Made by a program: the position numbers and the translations under genes. Below are positions 13,496 through 25,700 of a stretch of DNA of 64,000 nucleotides, piece by piece. Under the pieces are notes generated by a model. The model saw nothing but the letters and a program-made list of their open reading frames with translations, searched no databases and was not told the DNA's origin. Every line of letters starts with the position of its first letter. Position 1 is the first letter of the stretch. The DNA comes from Hexactinellida sp. DTS-2022. Lineage: Eukaryota > Porifera > Hexactinellida. The DNA is taken from positions 806,001 to 870,000 of the forward strand of contig JAPNXP010000001.1 of NCBI GenBank assembly GCA_028753945.1, given 5' to 3'.

Positions 13496-14596
13496 CTAAT
13501 TTACAGAGCTTGGCTTGTGTTTCTTCTTAGGGGGTCCAACAACGGGCTGGGTGGCAGTAGCAAGGGCTCTGAATACCTCGGATATGAGGTTGGGGTGTGA
13601 GGAAATTAGAGTTGACCAGTTTGGGCAGTCCATGACGTCAGAAGCGTGTCCGTATATAAATTCTATCGCTTTCGATTTGAGCTGATCCGCACTGTGCAGG
13701 TCGGCGAGGATCAGAATATCTGCTGCGTTTTCGCAGGTCAGATTCATGCAGAGCGACTCTTCACACATCACCTTAAGTCTCTCCAGCGCGTACTTGTCAG
13801 CTGCCGCGAGCAGGCGGTCAGCCATCTTCTCGAGCCCCGGCGAGTTACCTGTGTACACGAAATGCAACAGATCTGTGAGCACGTCTGCGTCTACGTCATC
13901 AATAGTCACACAGCCGGTCTCGCTCTCCTCCATCTTGTGTTCAAACATGGCCTTAAACACGGGGGACCGCGAGGCGAGTATCGCCTTGTGTGCTGGGATC
14001 TTCTCATTGTTCGCTTCGAGATGAACGTCACAGAATATCGGATTGTCGATGAGTGTACCGAAGTCTTGTGTGATTGTGCAAGGAGGGATGGAGAGTTTGG
14101 CTAATGAGTTCTGACTGCAGGTGGTAACGGCATCTGATACTACGTTGACTTCACAGTATATCGTGAGCTTATCCATAGGGAGCAGGCCATTTGCATCGTC
14201 CATAAGAAAGTCTCTTCGAATAAACTTTTTAAACCCCCAATCCTTCCCCTGAACAAATCTGTAGGCTCTCTGACTCTCCATTGCCTTCCTCTCTTCTCGT
14301 TTGTGATTTAAAATGGAGAATTTGAATTTAGCACGGACTTCCCCTTTGTTACCAGAGAGGAGAAGGAGATACACGGAAAGATAGTCCTTGCTATCTTCGT
14401 CTAAACCTTTGGGGTTAACTCTGAGACACCATTTCAGTGGGTCATCTGGACAAGATGAAAATGTTGAGCTTTTCAGAGATTCGCCCATATCCTCACGGCA
14501 ATAACTAAAATTTTCTATAGTCCATATGTATGAGAATTTGTTGACTTTCACTTGAGTTAAACACCAATTGTCTACGACACTCTTTCCTGTTGCCAT
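13496..14596 (-). CDS. SPOP: SPOP-like MATH-BTB adaptor of CUL3 ubiquitin ligase
   Basis: SPOP recruits substrates through its MATH domain and binds cullin-3 through its BTB domain to ubiquitinate nuclear proteins. The 366-residue frame (human about 374) begins [21 protein letters not shown], with MATH motifs [14 protein letters not shown] and SSTFSS over roughly residues 18-155. BTB follows from about 178 ([32 protein letters not shown]), then a BACK-like helical region. The tail PPKKKHKPS is a basic nuclear signal like that of vertebrate SPOP. It is one uninterrupted exon. SPOPL-type paralogues cannot be excluded, but the MATH-BTB-NLS order is clear. Confidence 0.95.
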   Translation of the reverse strand: MATGKSVVDNWCLTQVKVNKFSYIWTIENFSYCREDMGESLKSSTFSSCPDDPLKWCLRVNPKGLDEDSKDYLSVYLLLLSGNKGEVRAKFKFSILNHKREERKAMESQRAYRFVQGKDWGFKKFIRRDFLMDDANGLLPMDKLTIYCEVNVVSDAVTTCSQNSLAKLSIPPCTITQDFGTLIDNPIFCDVHLEANNEKIPAHKAILASRSPVFKAMFEHKMEESETGCVTIDDVDADVLTDLLHFVYTGNSPGLEKMADRLLAAADKYALERLKVMCEESLCMNLTCENAADILILADLHSADQLKSKAIEFIYGHASDVMDCPNWSTLISSHPNLISEVFRALATATQPVVGPPKKKHKPSSVN

Positions 14597-15139
14597 ACAG
14601 GCAGAAATGTATTGTTGTCAACGAATGTTATTTAAACTATCTATCGAGAAAAGTTTATAAAATATTCAGTTTAATAATACGATACTATATACTAGTATAT
14701 AAATAGTATACAATAAATGCAATGGAATAAGAGGCATATTATGTGTTGTTATTCTAATAATTAAACTACGGTCGCCATATCTCTACAGTTGCTAGTTGTG
14801 CTCAAACAATAGATCTAACTAGAAATTCATTATATTAGCTCAAAACTGATTAATCAAGACTGCCTAAAATGCTTCGACGATTCTCAACGAGAATTTAGGC
14901 TTATTGGTGAGCTGTATTCATTTAACAATCGAGCAATCTTCCAATATTTTAGTTCCTTCTAATAACAAGATCCTATCTGAAATGAATAATTAGGAATACT
15001 ATTAGATGAAAACATATAAAAAATATAATAAAATCCTGCTCTCTAAGTAATGAAAATATAATGATAGTTCATAAAAACACTCGTCTACTCTAGCATTTTG
15101 ACTAAAAAACACAACTCAAATGGAAACAAATGGAGAAAA
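14597..15139. other. Intergenic between SPOP and ABHD genes
   Basis: AT-rich; I see nothing beyond the upstream region of the SPOP gene and the 3' flank of the hydrolase. Confidence 0.4.
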
Positions 15140-16276
15140 CTAACTTTTACTATGAGCCATGAATGATTCCAATATTTGTGGGAGAAGGCGGGTCAAATAA
15201 AAAGTTTCCTTCGGCACTGATCCCTCCACGAACCCCACATGCCCCCCTGCCTCGGTGAGCACAAGAATTGAGTTAGAACTCCTCTCAAACTCCACGATTG
15301 GAATGCTCCTCCATGGTACGAAAGGGTCATCTCTTGTATTCAAGGAGATATACGGGATTGCAATACTATTCACTTTTCCAGTAGAACTAGCGTCAGAATA
15401 ATAATCTTCAAGGGATTTGTAGCCATACATCGGAACGACTACCTTAGCATCGAAATCTGAAATTAAATTCATTTCATCGACTTCTTGCTCACTGATTCCA
15501 GTGACTCTGTTTATGAGCTCAAAGTGAACTCGCGTAAACTTTCGTAAGTTTCCAGACAGTTTTTTATTATACAATGCTTTACTGATGAAGCTCTTCTCGA
15601 GACTATTATTTGTCTGAAAACAGTCCCAAGGCATGCATATCGACATGGCATAGGCTATCTTGCTTTCCACGCCAGCGTCAGCGAGGTACCGCGTCAGGAT
15701 CATACCCCCGAGGGAAACTCCAACAGTTATAACCTTGCTTGAGGGGAATCTCTCCTCGATGCACTCCAGCAGTGCAATGAGAGGTTGGGTCTCGGCAGCA
15801 GAGTTGATCTTGTCTCCGATTATCTTCTCGCCTCTGCTGCCTCTGTGGTTGCAAACAACGACTTGGAGATTGAGTTTAGCAGCCGCCGCGCAGAGGTGCT
15901 CCGCGTAGGGGGCCTTAGAATTCGCTGTTATACCAGGGATAATTATCAAAATAAAACCATTTCCTTGATCCACAGTTTCTGGATACCAATCAACTATGAA
16001 GTTACGACCATCTCTAGTGAATAACTCCTCTCGTTTATAATTCAAATATAATTGCCTCTGAAAAACGTGCCTCGCTATAGTGGTCCCGTGTCCACATGGG
16101 AGCCACCATGTAGGGAAGTAGCGCGCACTTAGGATGGGACAAGTTGACAAAACGTGGTTCTTAAAACTTGAATTCTCTTTAGAAAATAGTTTAGGCTTGC
16201 TCGATTTAGATTTGTAATAAATCAGATATATTCCAATTGAAATAAAACTCAACGTAGTTATCATTGTGAAAACCAT
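15140..16276 (-). CDS. ABHD1/ABHD3-type membrane alpha/beta hydrolase
   Basis: This family includes phospholipases acting on medium-chain and oxidised phosphatidylcholines (ABHD3). The 378-residue protein has an N-terminal membrane segment (about residues 4-21). The triad is visible: nucleophile Ser188 in GVSLGG, Asp317 in TRDDPF, His346 in GGHVGF. The 129- and 29-residue spacings are typical of ABHD1/3. The HRGSRG and IIPGITANS motifs are also of this group. It has one exon and starts at MVFTMITT; an internal Met5 is an alternative start. ABHD1 and ABHD3 (and the close ABHD2/15) are not separable by eye. Confidence 0.92.
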   Translation of the reverse strand: MVFTMITTLSFISIGIYLIYYKSKSSKPKLFSKENSSFKNHVLSTCPILSARYFPTWWLPCGHGTTIARHVFQRQLYLNYKREELFTRDGRNFIVDWYPETVDQGNGFILIIIPGITANSKAPYAEHLCAAAAKLNLQVVVCNHRGSRGEKIIGDKINSAAETQPLIALLECIEERFPSSKVITVGVSLGGMILTRYLADAGVESKIAYAMSICMPWDCFQTNNSLEKSFISKALYNKKLSGNLRKFTRVHFELINRVTGISEQEVDEMNLISDFDAKVVVPMYGYKSLEDYYSDASSTGKVNSIAIPYISLNTRDDPFVPWRSIPIVEFERSSNSILVLTEAGGHVGFVEGSVPKETFYLTRLLPQILESFMAHSKS

Positions 16277-16559
16277 GGCTACTTGAACAAAGTGCCTCCA
16301 AGCTACTAAGATGCTAATTAATAATAATTAATAATTAAATATAATTATATTGATACAGTACTATTTCCTTCAATATTTGAAAGTCTAACTGTATAGATAA
16401 TTTTCACATTTGTCTGATGCTAGATAGCTAGTGTGTTACCAGTTTTGTGCCCAACCAAAGAGTGTTAAAACTAACGATAACTCTCTTATTGGAGCTATAA
16501 AGTAATAATCTCCCTGGCTCCTACTCGAGGAGATACGGTGGTGTAGTAGCAATTGTATA

Positions 16560-17480
16560 TCTTATATATTAAATCACAATGATTTTTTTGTTTGTTTGTT
16601 TGTTTGTTTGTTTGTTCAGAATTGATTGAGGAACTGGTAAGAGCTATAGACTTGAAATTTGGCATGGGGGTAGGAAATGGTGTATCTAGAAACAAGTTCT
16701 AATATCTAAGAAAAATATTCACATCTTCCCTTCCCTAAAGGTGACAAAACTTTTAGCCTATTAAATTCGAGGGTTTTCCAGTATGGATTAGCAGCTAGCA
16801 TTCAATTCGTATAAAAGGATTTTAGTTTCTCTATCAATTGTTAAGTGTGCGTTATAGAATGCCTAACAGAGACTGTAATTTAATTGGTCGAGAGGAAGTT
16901 CATTCATCCAATCAGTTATTGTGTTCCCTCTGTCTACCCATACTTTTTTAAGTTGTACAGTTCCTTAGTGATATTTAATTAATTTTCTATTTGGAGTTGG
17001 TATATTATTATACACGGACATGCGTTAATATCTAGAAAATTGTCTGTTCTTATTAGCATAAATATTCAACAATCAGGCTGATTAGTATTTCCCAATTTAT
17101 TTTTTATGTCCTTATACGTATATACCTATGGCTAGAGCTCACGGATATAAATAGACAGCTTAGGGGGGCACAGCCCTACTCTGAAACAATAGCATTACTG
17201 TTTTGTGGGTCACTAGCGGTCACCTAAATATCACCCATATGATTCCCCGTAATATAATCGACCTGTGTATAGGGCCTTTGACATTTTTTTATAGGCGACT
17301 AAATTCAGTTTGAGCTCAATCATGCACATACATTACTCAATTTGCATTAAGTCTATTGGAGTATGTATTTAAATACAACCGGCATTGATTTTGAAAAGGC
17401 ATGTGTTAGAATACAAGCGAGGGCCGCAGGCCCGAGTGCAAGTTGTAAGAACGCGCGTAGCGCGGACGAGCAGCTTGTAT
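16560..17480 (+). mobile_element. Repeat family A copy 2 (Helitron-like, non-autonomous)
   Basis: It starts with TATTAAATCACAATG, a TTTG microsatellite (about 16587-16615) and TTCAGAATTGATTGAGG. It ends with GCGAGGGCCGCAGGCCCGAG and a GCGCGTAGCGCGG hairpin. Long stretches align with copies at 10390 and 21530. Its end lies only about 20 bases from the stop codon of the LYRM7-like gene, so it must contribute to, or abut, that gene's 3' UTR. Confidence 0.6.
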
Positions 17481-17497
17481 ATATAATGCAGTGTGAG

Positions 17498-17842
17498 CTA
17501 TTTAAAAGGTTGATAACATTCCCCAGGTGCCAACACTGGCATCTCCATGCTAGATCTCAGATGGGCATCTTTGATATTCAGTACACATCTGTTACCTTTG
17601 TTGCTAACTCTTGCTTGTATGACAGATTCTCTGAGATATCGCTCTGCGTCATTAGCGATAATCAGCTGTTCATTCACCACCTCCGGATTTGGTTCTGACA
17701 TATTCTTTTTAAATTCAGAACGTATTTTATCGTGAGCTAAAATAATTCCCCTTCCGTCCCCTTCAAATGTACTCTCTGCAGTTCTGAACAGTTTCCTGTA
17801 CAGAATTAACACAGCACTTCTACTACAACTGCTTGCGAGCAT
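17498..17842 (-). CDS. LYRM7: LYRM7/MZM1-like Rieske iron-sulfur protein chaperone
   Basis: LYRM7 (yeast Mzm1) binds the Rieske protein in the mitochondrial matrix before it is inserted into complex III. The 114-residue protein carries the LYR signature early (AVLILYRKLFR, about residues 10-20), then IRSEFKKN and ERYLRESVIQA, which match the LYRM7 order INEEFKNN and ELLLRTSVIQG. The length is close to human (104). It is a single exon on the minus strand. Other LYRM proteins lack the LRxSVIQ segment, so I favour LYRM7. Confidence 0.85.
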   Translation of the reverse strand: MLASSCSRSAVLILYRKLFRTAESTFEGDGRGIILAHDKIRSEFKKNMSEPNPEVVNEQLIIANDAERYLRESVIQARVSNKGNRCVLNIKDAHLRSSMEMPVLAPGECYQPFK

Positions 17843-18061
17843 TACTAATAACTAATAACCAATACTAACAGAATTAAGATAATTATTTAAACGACAACAA
17901 AATAAGTCAAGAAATATATAATAATAAAATATTTACTAGCATAATAATATATACATACAGCTCCAAGTATATATATAAATTTACAACAGGGTTAAAACCT
18001 ACATGCATTACGTAACTGTTCAGGGAGCTAACTATAATCCTCACTATTTATATATTGCTAT

Positions 18062-21054
18062 TTACATTGAGACGTAGGGGTTCTTTTCAATTTCTACACT
18101 TTGGTTTACATAGTTGGATGGCTCAGTGGCTTCCTTCTCCTTTTCCTGAATGACCGGAGAAAAACGTCGGCGTCGTACTAAGAAGAAGAATACAGAAGCC
18201 CCAACTATAACTAGTATAGCTAAAACAACCCCCACAGGAACCAACACACCAATCGCAATTTTAGTTTCCTGTGAATTGTCCGGACTAGAAAGGAAGAGAG
18301 ACACATCTATATCTGCACACCTGGGGCCGGTGTAAAAAGATATACAGGTGCAAGTGAATCCTAGGGCTATACTACTCGTACAGGTACCACCGTTAAAACA
18401 GAAATCTGGCGGACATTGCTCTGGAATAGCTAAAAGAAATTATTAAAAAATATCATAGCCAGGATGGAAGTAAGTATGCTATATTCAAGAATGTTAAAGG
18501 AACTAGGTATCACACCTTCGTTAGTAATTGCTTATTCTTTCTAACAAAACACTAATCACTAATGCCTAATGGGAAACCTCTTTCGAATACTAAATGAAAC
18601 ATAGAAACGAATTGAAAAGAAATAATGCAGTATTTGTAAAACAGCTTTCCAATTTAATCTATAACATTGGATTGTATAAGCTCCTAATATAGTACGTATA
18701 TAAGTGTTCTCACCTGTGACTGTTGGAGCAGCTGTTGTTTCAGGCACAACAAATTCACAAGTTGTGTTATCTATGAAGTTATAGCCGTTAGGGCATCCAC
18801 AGGAGAAAGTAGATCCGTCTGAAGATGGGATACAGAAATGAGAACATTCTCCATTGTCCTCCAAGCAGCTGAGATAACCAGACCCTAGCGAGTAGCCAAT
18901 ATTAGTTAATTGTATTTTTGCCGACTTTCCGCATGCCATTTTGTAATTTCAAATTCGTATTCGAAAGCAAGTTACAATATCATTAAATCTTAAAACTGCA
19001 AAACAAATTCCACTGACCTGGCTGGTAAAAGAATACACTAACGTCCAGAGCATTCACAGAGAGTATATTCGCACTAGGCGAGGAGATAGTGAAGAGAATG
19101 ACGTCACTACCATCCAGCTTGTTCATGTGGACGATACTCTCGTAATCTCTCGGTAGCCAAACCAGCCTTTCTCCCGCAATGTAAATGAAATATGTCAATT
19201 TGTTGCTATCTAGAAATGCGGGGTAAGGGATCTGAAAACAATCCGAGGGATCGAACACTGAACAAGCCATGAAGGAGTCTGGACCTCCCCAGTATATGCG
19301 GTTTTCAATCAAATCAAGAGCCAAAGATAACACAACGTACTCCAAAGAGACGTGGAAAATCTCGTTCAGAGTTGAGTTCACCTAGACATGAAAGAAGTGT
19401 TAAGTAATAAATAATATAAATTCATAATTTAGCTTACGCAAATGACGTCAGATGTCGCGTTGCTGATCACCACCGAGTAACAGATGAGATCTTTGATAGG
19501 ATCCAAAGCAAGAGCAAACACACTGTCCGATAGAAACGTCTCAAATGTCACATCGGTTGGTCGCATCCTTAAAATAGAACTACCAGTCGTCCAGTATAAG
19601 TAATCATTAAGCCAGTCATAGCGTAGGTTAGCCACGGTGATAGAACTCAGTATCGTAGTTTTAACTGAGGAGTCGCTGAGAGAGACCCTGGCTAGAATCG
19701 GAACAGAGAGACGCTCTACAAAATAGAGTTCGTTATTCCTAAGAGAGATTGCCAGCTGTTCAATCCGTTCAGTCTGAACCCCCAAGTACTGAGCGCTGAC
19801 GAGGGACTCCTCAGAGGGCTGACCGTCGATGTTCCTACTTCTGACCACGCCCAGCTTCGCTCCGTTACTCGCCTCTTCGTAATAGGAGTATATTAGCCGA
19901 GTCGCGTTAGGAGACAATGAACACTCTGTGAAGGACGCGAGTACGAAGCCGGGACGGCAGCTGCAGAGATAGGAGTCCGCGGATATTTGCAAGCAGATTT
20001 GAGAACAGTCCGCATTGTCCGCGCAGCAACCCTGAGCCCCACACGCCAGCGCATACGCGGGCACACCTGGCTGCAGGCTAGGCTGCACCAGGGCGAATGA
20101 ATTGGTAACGATTTTCGTGGGATAATTAACAACACTCTGAGCGCTCTGAATGCTACGTAATACGTAAGTATAGTTGTTGTAGGCTATGAGAAAGAACAGA
20201 CTGCTATCGAATGATGCGAACCTCAGCGCATTGGTAGGAAACAGGATCGACGTCGAAAGAGGGCCTTCGTCGATGAGTGCAGTGATAGTATCGACAAGAC
20301 GAAATATGGAAACCGTGTAGTCGTACACATTAACGGAGCCTCCGGAGAGGTACACGTAGAGGTACTGCTGAGAACTATCACAGAACAAGTCTAATATAGA
20401 ACCCGCGGAGGGCTCTATGGTGTCAAATGTCGCGAATTCGCTAGCAGCCCCAATAGGAGACCCAAAGCGTATGACGTTATCCTCATTCCAGAACACCAAT
20501 GTGTCCTGTGCTGCGGTGCATACCTTAGAGAGGCTAGATGGGTCGGAGAACTGTGTCAGCTGAGTTGCTATTTCAGAGCTAAAGTCGTACGAGTACAATC
20601 CTTGAACCCCGCTCGCAGTCCCAATGAAATACAGCCGGTCTCGGATCCAATCGTAGGTCAGGTCTCCTACTTCCTCCAACTGAACGATATCAATCAAGGT
20701 TAAGCTGGAAGCGAGCTGGTTAGACTCATAAAGAGACCCAACGCCAATCCTGGTGCCGAGAGAGAAATAGATTTTGTTAGAAGTGTAGCTATAATCAATC
20801 GACAGTACCTGTGGAGAGGGAGGAGATGGAACACTGATAGCTTGGTCCCTAACAAGGTAAAAACCAGTGCCGTCAAGATTTAACCTCAGAATAGTTAGAC
20901 TGTCTCCAAAACTGTACAGAAGCAAATATGGAGGGGGTTGCATGGTTTGTCTACGGATTCTCTTCCCATCGTTAATACTGTTGCATAAACAGCACCCAAT
21001 TGTACAACAAAAGATTATTAATATATACATTATTCTGGTTGATTTTTCTAACAT
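18062..21054 (-). CDS. YWTD-propeller/EGF single-pass receptor (LRP-like), four exons
   Basis: Exons: 19438-21054, 19018-19381, 18714-18884 and 18062-18429. All junctions have GT/AG and keep frame (phases 0, 1, 1), giving 839 residues. It begins with a signal peptide (MLEKSTRIMYILIIFCCTIG); RIRR soon after is a furin-type site. LRP-like propeller repeats follow (LTILRLNLDGTG, YDWIRDRLYF), an EGF module (CSQICLQISADSYLCSC), a second propeller (YDWLNDYLYWTTG, LDLIENRIYWGG), another EGF (CSHFCIPSSDGSTFSCGC) and a last EGF ending CTCISFYTGPRC. Then come a TM helix, RRRR stop-transfer and a short tail with YVNQ (Grb2 SH2 type, Tyr824) and YVSM (YxxM, PI3K p85 type, Tyr836). There are no LDLR class A repeats, so it is not a classical LRP. 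It is divergent with the vWA-FN3 gene. Ligand unknown. Confidence 0.88.
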
Positions 21055-21529
21055 ATTCACACACTTAAAATGCAGTTCATATCCAATTCAGAAGGTTTAT
21101 CCAAATAATTAACATTTAAGGCATACATGAACTTTATAATAAGATAATAAGTATCATTTTCATCTGGTCAAATGATGATATGGAGACTATTTGCTTAATC
21201 AGGGTTCAAAGTAAATAGTATGCAATAAATAATTATACCAAAAGCTTGCGAGACTAAATGGGGATATTAATACGTAAACTGATGAAGTTTATCTATCTAT
21301 TCCAAGCTCATTTAATTTCGGGAAAGAATTTGAAGATAAGTTTTTTAATTTCTCATATATTTGATAAATTACAATTCGGTGAAATTTGTGAGTGTATAAT
21401 TAAAAAATTCATGTGGTTATTAATAAAAACAACTATTTGTAGTGCGCCTAGATTAATTCATCACCAGTCTAGTAATTACATGCGAAATGAACGAAATAAT
21501 TTGACTGCACGCGTGGCGAAGATAGCTTA

Positions 21530-22110
21530 TATATAAATCACAATTTCTTTTTCATTTTTAAGAGTTACAGACTTGAAATTTGGTAGGAAAGTGGGGAATA
21601 CTGTATCTAGAAACAAGTTACTGAACAAGTTAATGATGGTTAATTTACAATATTTGGAGTCGGTATATTATACACAGACGGACAACAACTACAAGCTTAT
21701 CTATAAAATTGTCTGTTTAAATTAGCATCAATATAATATTCCGGCGCTTACTGGATTAGTATTTTCTAATTAATTTACTTTGTCCTTATATAAACCTAAA
21801 GTTGGGGTCCACAGCTGAAAGAGGTTGGGATTCCCTGCTCTGCTCTGCATGCTGTAAGTAGAATCTGCTTAATGTAACTATATATGAGGCATCGAACGTT
21901 ACGTAACGCTTCCAAGGGGGAGAAGGGTTACGAATGCGACAGACAATACTATTTATTACAAATGGCAAAAAACGTGACGTAGGGAGAGGGGATGTATCAT
22001 TTTCGTTAATTTTTCGTTACATTCACAATATACAAATACAACCGGCATAACATTTGGAAAGGTATTTGTTTGAATACAATTGATTGCGTGGGAGCAGCTT
22101 GTTTCAATAA
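21530..22110 (+). mobile_element. Repeat family A copy 3, truncated
   Basis: It begins ATATAAATCACAATTTC and shares ACTTGAAATTTGG, AACGTTACGTAACGCTTCC and AAACGTGACGTAGGGAGAGG with the other family A copies. Part of the middle is missing, and the terminal GC hairpin is reduced. It lies in the shared upstream region of the two divergent receptor genes. Confidence 0.6.
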
Positions 22111-22756
22111 AAGATCAAAGGAATCATATTCAAAGGAACAAATCTAGTAATTAATTGATTAGTAAGATTGCTATAATTTCGGAAAATTGCCTTCGTATAA
22201 GGGAAATATTAGTGGAGCTTATATATGTAAAGTAAATTTTTGTAAAAGTAATTGCATATATTAATGTCATTAAGCTGCCGAGGTTGAGACGTAGCAAAAT
22301 CAAATGCGCATAATCAGACATAATCATTTAAAGTGGACACATAGTGCAAGACTACCAGAAATTTTAATTAATTAATTATCACGTTAATCAGTAAGGGATC
22401 ATTGTGGATCTCAATAATGCATTTGGACCACTAGCCAGAGATGGTCAATATAGCTCCAACTTTCCAAAATCAAAGTAGATATGGTATTTGTAACATCTAG
22501 ATAATGCAAGATGTCCACAATAGCAAAATAAATTTGGGTCAGTAATATAATATACTGTATAATAAGTGTTTTAATTACACAATTATTATTATTATTCTCG
22601 ATTACCAAAAGAATTTCGAGGTTGTTAGTACCAAGCTGATTGCGAAGTATAATTACACAACTAGCTATTATTTTAGGCAATCAATCAGTTTATATATAAA
22701 AGAAAGGTTAAACTTGATATATTAGTGGATATATATTTAGTAATCATTTTTGTATC
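22111..22756. promoter_or_regulatory. Upstream region of the vWA-FN3 gene
   Basis: AT-rich and gene-free. Together with 21055-21530 it forms the divergent intergenic region of two surface-protein genes, about 1.7 kb in all. I see no clear core promoter motif. Confidence 0.35.
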
Positions 22757-25700
22757 ATGAAGGCAGTTTTAATTGCAACATTATTTCTACAAATTATCCT
22801 CTTTGGTCACGGGCAGAATGTTCTGTAAGTTTTGAAAGAATAGTGTAAGAATATTAGGAAAATTTAACTCCCCACGAGATTTGCTATACATAATAATAAT
22901 TTACATAATTTGTGAGTTTAGTTTATCTTTCTTCAATACATTTGCAATTCAAACTTAGCTTAAAGGTAGCTTGTTCCAATTTAGCGGTTGTCCCATAAAC
23001 CGAAAAAATCGTGTGAACAATATATCGTCCCGATTAACTGGTGTAATTATAAATTAAATATCATCTTAAATTGTTAAAAATATATTTGTTACATGAGAGA
23101 GTTACTTGCTTTCAGAATTTTTATAGAAAATAGTATTTAATTAAATAATTACTTTTAGACAATGTCCAAGACTGCGAGTATTCTTTGAGATCGACTCGTC
23201 TCTCTCTGTAACGCAAGATAGCTTCAACAATGAGGTGGAGCTAGTGAGAAGTCTGATCAACAGCATTCGCCATAGCGCGGGTAGCGAAGCAGGCTTCATT
23301 ACTTTCAACTCTCAAGTACTACTCAACAGTTTGAGTCCGTTGTCCTCCGATCTAGAAATTCAGCTGTTGAGGTTGAATGCCCTCGCCTTGAGTGTAGACA
23401 CCACCAGTCTCACTAATGCACTCAGATACGCAAACGAAAGCGTATTCACTGAGATAACAAGCTCCACAAACCCACAGAATATCCTAGTGCTCTTAACCGA
23501 TGGGATAGATGCATCGGCACAAATGTCAGAACTTTCTGCTATTTCCGGGGACCTGACAAACCAAAAATCCACAATAGTAATAGTTGTCGCGTTCGGCAGC
23601 ATACCAGATACGGCTCAATTGCAGGCCATAGCGTCACCAGCATCTGGTAATACAAATCTACGAATCTTCGCAAACTCTAATACTGCTGCCAGTAACTTTC
23701 AATCGATTTTTACTGAAACAAATATCTGCAGCTCAGGTAAATACTCATGTTTGTTAGTTAACTCTCAGACAGCAAATTATCAGATTTTTCAATTTAGTAC
23801 CACTTCAGGCTCCAACTAACCTAAGAACTAGTCTGATTGAACCAAGAGTAATCGTCATCGCGTGGGACCCGCCCACTTCACCTGTGACTGCATTTCGTGT
23901 TTGTTACACAACGAATACGCTTGCAAACATTAATAACGTTTGTGAGAACAGTGTCGTAGCTCCGCTCAGCGCAAGCAGCCAGTCCATTAGTTCACTCGCT
24001 CCCTTCACCGCCTACAGATATGCTGTGTTTTCAATAAACAACAATTTAGTTTTAGGAAGCACCGTTGAAGCTGTTAGCACCTCACAAGAAGGTATGTTGC
24101 AAATATATAATTACTCAGGTCTGAGATAGCACAATGTCTCTCAATAGGTTCAAGTGTGCCGGTACAGAATCTGGCAGCAGAAGTCACAAGCTACAATACC
24201 GCTACAGTCACTTTTCAGGCGCCGCCTCTGGAAGGAAGGAACGGAATAATTACAGAATACGATGTATGCTACCTTCCTTTAGGAAGTGAAGTCTGTCAAC
24301 CTCTAGCGGCCCTTAGTCCTCAACAGTTCTCCCACACTGTTAGTAACCTGATGGCAAACACTCAGTACACGGTTAGGGTCACCCCACTCAATTCCGCAGC
24401 TGTTCAGCCGCGGGGGGAGACGAGTCAAGCCAGCTTTACTACTCGTCAGTTTATACAGCACTATAAACCACACTCGTTAGTACAAATTAGTAAAACTGTC
24501 ATACACAAGTAGTTACAGTACTATAGCATGTTAAATTGTGCTGGAATAATAGAAAAGTCGGTCCACAAAAGAAGCCTATGTATGGCTTAAATAAGGCAAA
24601 TACGAATGTACGAAGCTATGTCACAATTTTATCATACACTTTTTTGCAGCAATCACATTTTGGTCTCATCAAATCAATAATACAAGTCAACTCTCGTTAT
24701 AACGAAGTGCTTGGGACCTGTAAATCGCTTCGATATCCGGATATTCGTTATAAGTGGAAAATAACAAATGCATTTAGTGCTCTGGGGGAAAATATCCATT
24801 CCATTATAAGCGGGTATTTCGTTATATCCGACTTCGTTATAACGGGAGTTCACTGTACTTTGTTACAATCGTATTTAACTTAACCACTTTAGCTCGCTTC
24901 CCAGCTATCACATTGCTAACTGCGACTCCTATCTCTGCTACTGAGATCACAGTACAATGGACACCGCCCAGTTATCCGGTCATGTCTTACAGACTAACAG
25001 CTACAAACGGAGCGAATGTTATCACAGTGACTCCATCAGGATCTGACACTAGCTTCGTAATACCAGGCGCTAGTCCATTCACAAACTACTCAATTATGAT
25101 AGAAGCCAACACGGTTAATGGGTTGTCTTTACCAAGCAATACTCTATATGCACTCACAAATGAAGCAGGTAATTAATAGAAACTCGAGCTTGTATCCAAT
25201 ATGATATCTTTATACTAATGCAGTACCGAGTGGACAAGTTCAGAACCTGATGGCGGAGGGGTTCACACCCACTTCTATCCAAGTTAACTTCACAGAGCCT
25301 CCCATGGCTCTTTGGAATGGCATGCTCACTTCCTACTTCATCTGCGTGAGGAACATACCAGGAACTGACTGTATTCAGTCCGCATTTGTGCCCTATGCTC
25401 CTAGTGTATCACACGTTATCCCTGGTCTCATTTCTGATACTCAGTACAACGTAAGTGTATTAGCTAGCAATATTCCTGGGAGGGGACCAGAAATATCAGA
25501 CTTAGCAACAACACCAGCAGGTAAGAATATAATATTCCACTCAGAAATAACCTTTAATCAAATATCATAATATTTAGCCGACATCGCACCTGTGACGTTG
25601 CTCGGAGGATTCCAGTCTGCGCCGCGGCAAATCACTCTTTACTGGAGCAACCCCCCTGATGCAAGCGACAGCTCTATAGTCGGAGGAATCCGAGTCTGCT

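Noticed and set aside
24536-24883. An ORF between FN3 exons that could be an extra exon.
   Set aside because: It lies in intron 4, overlaps a MITE, and the flanking exons join in frame without it.
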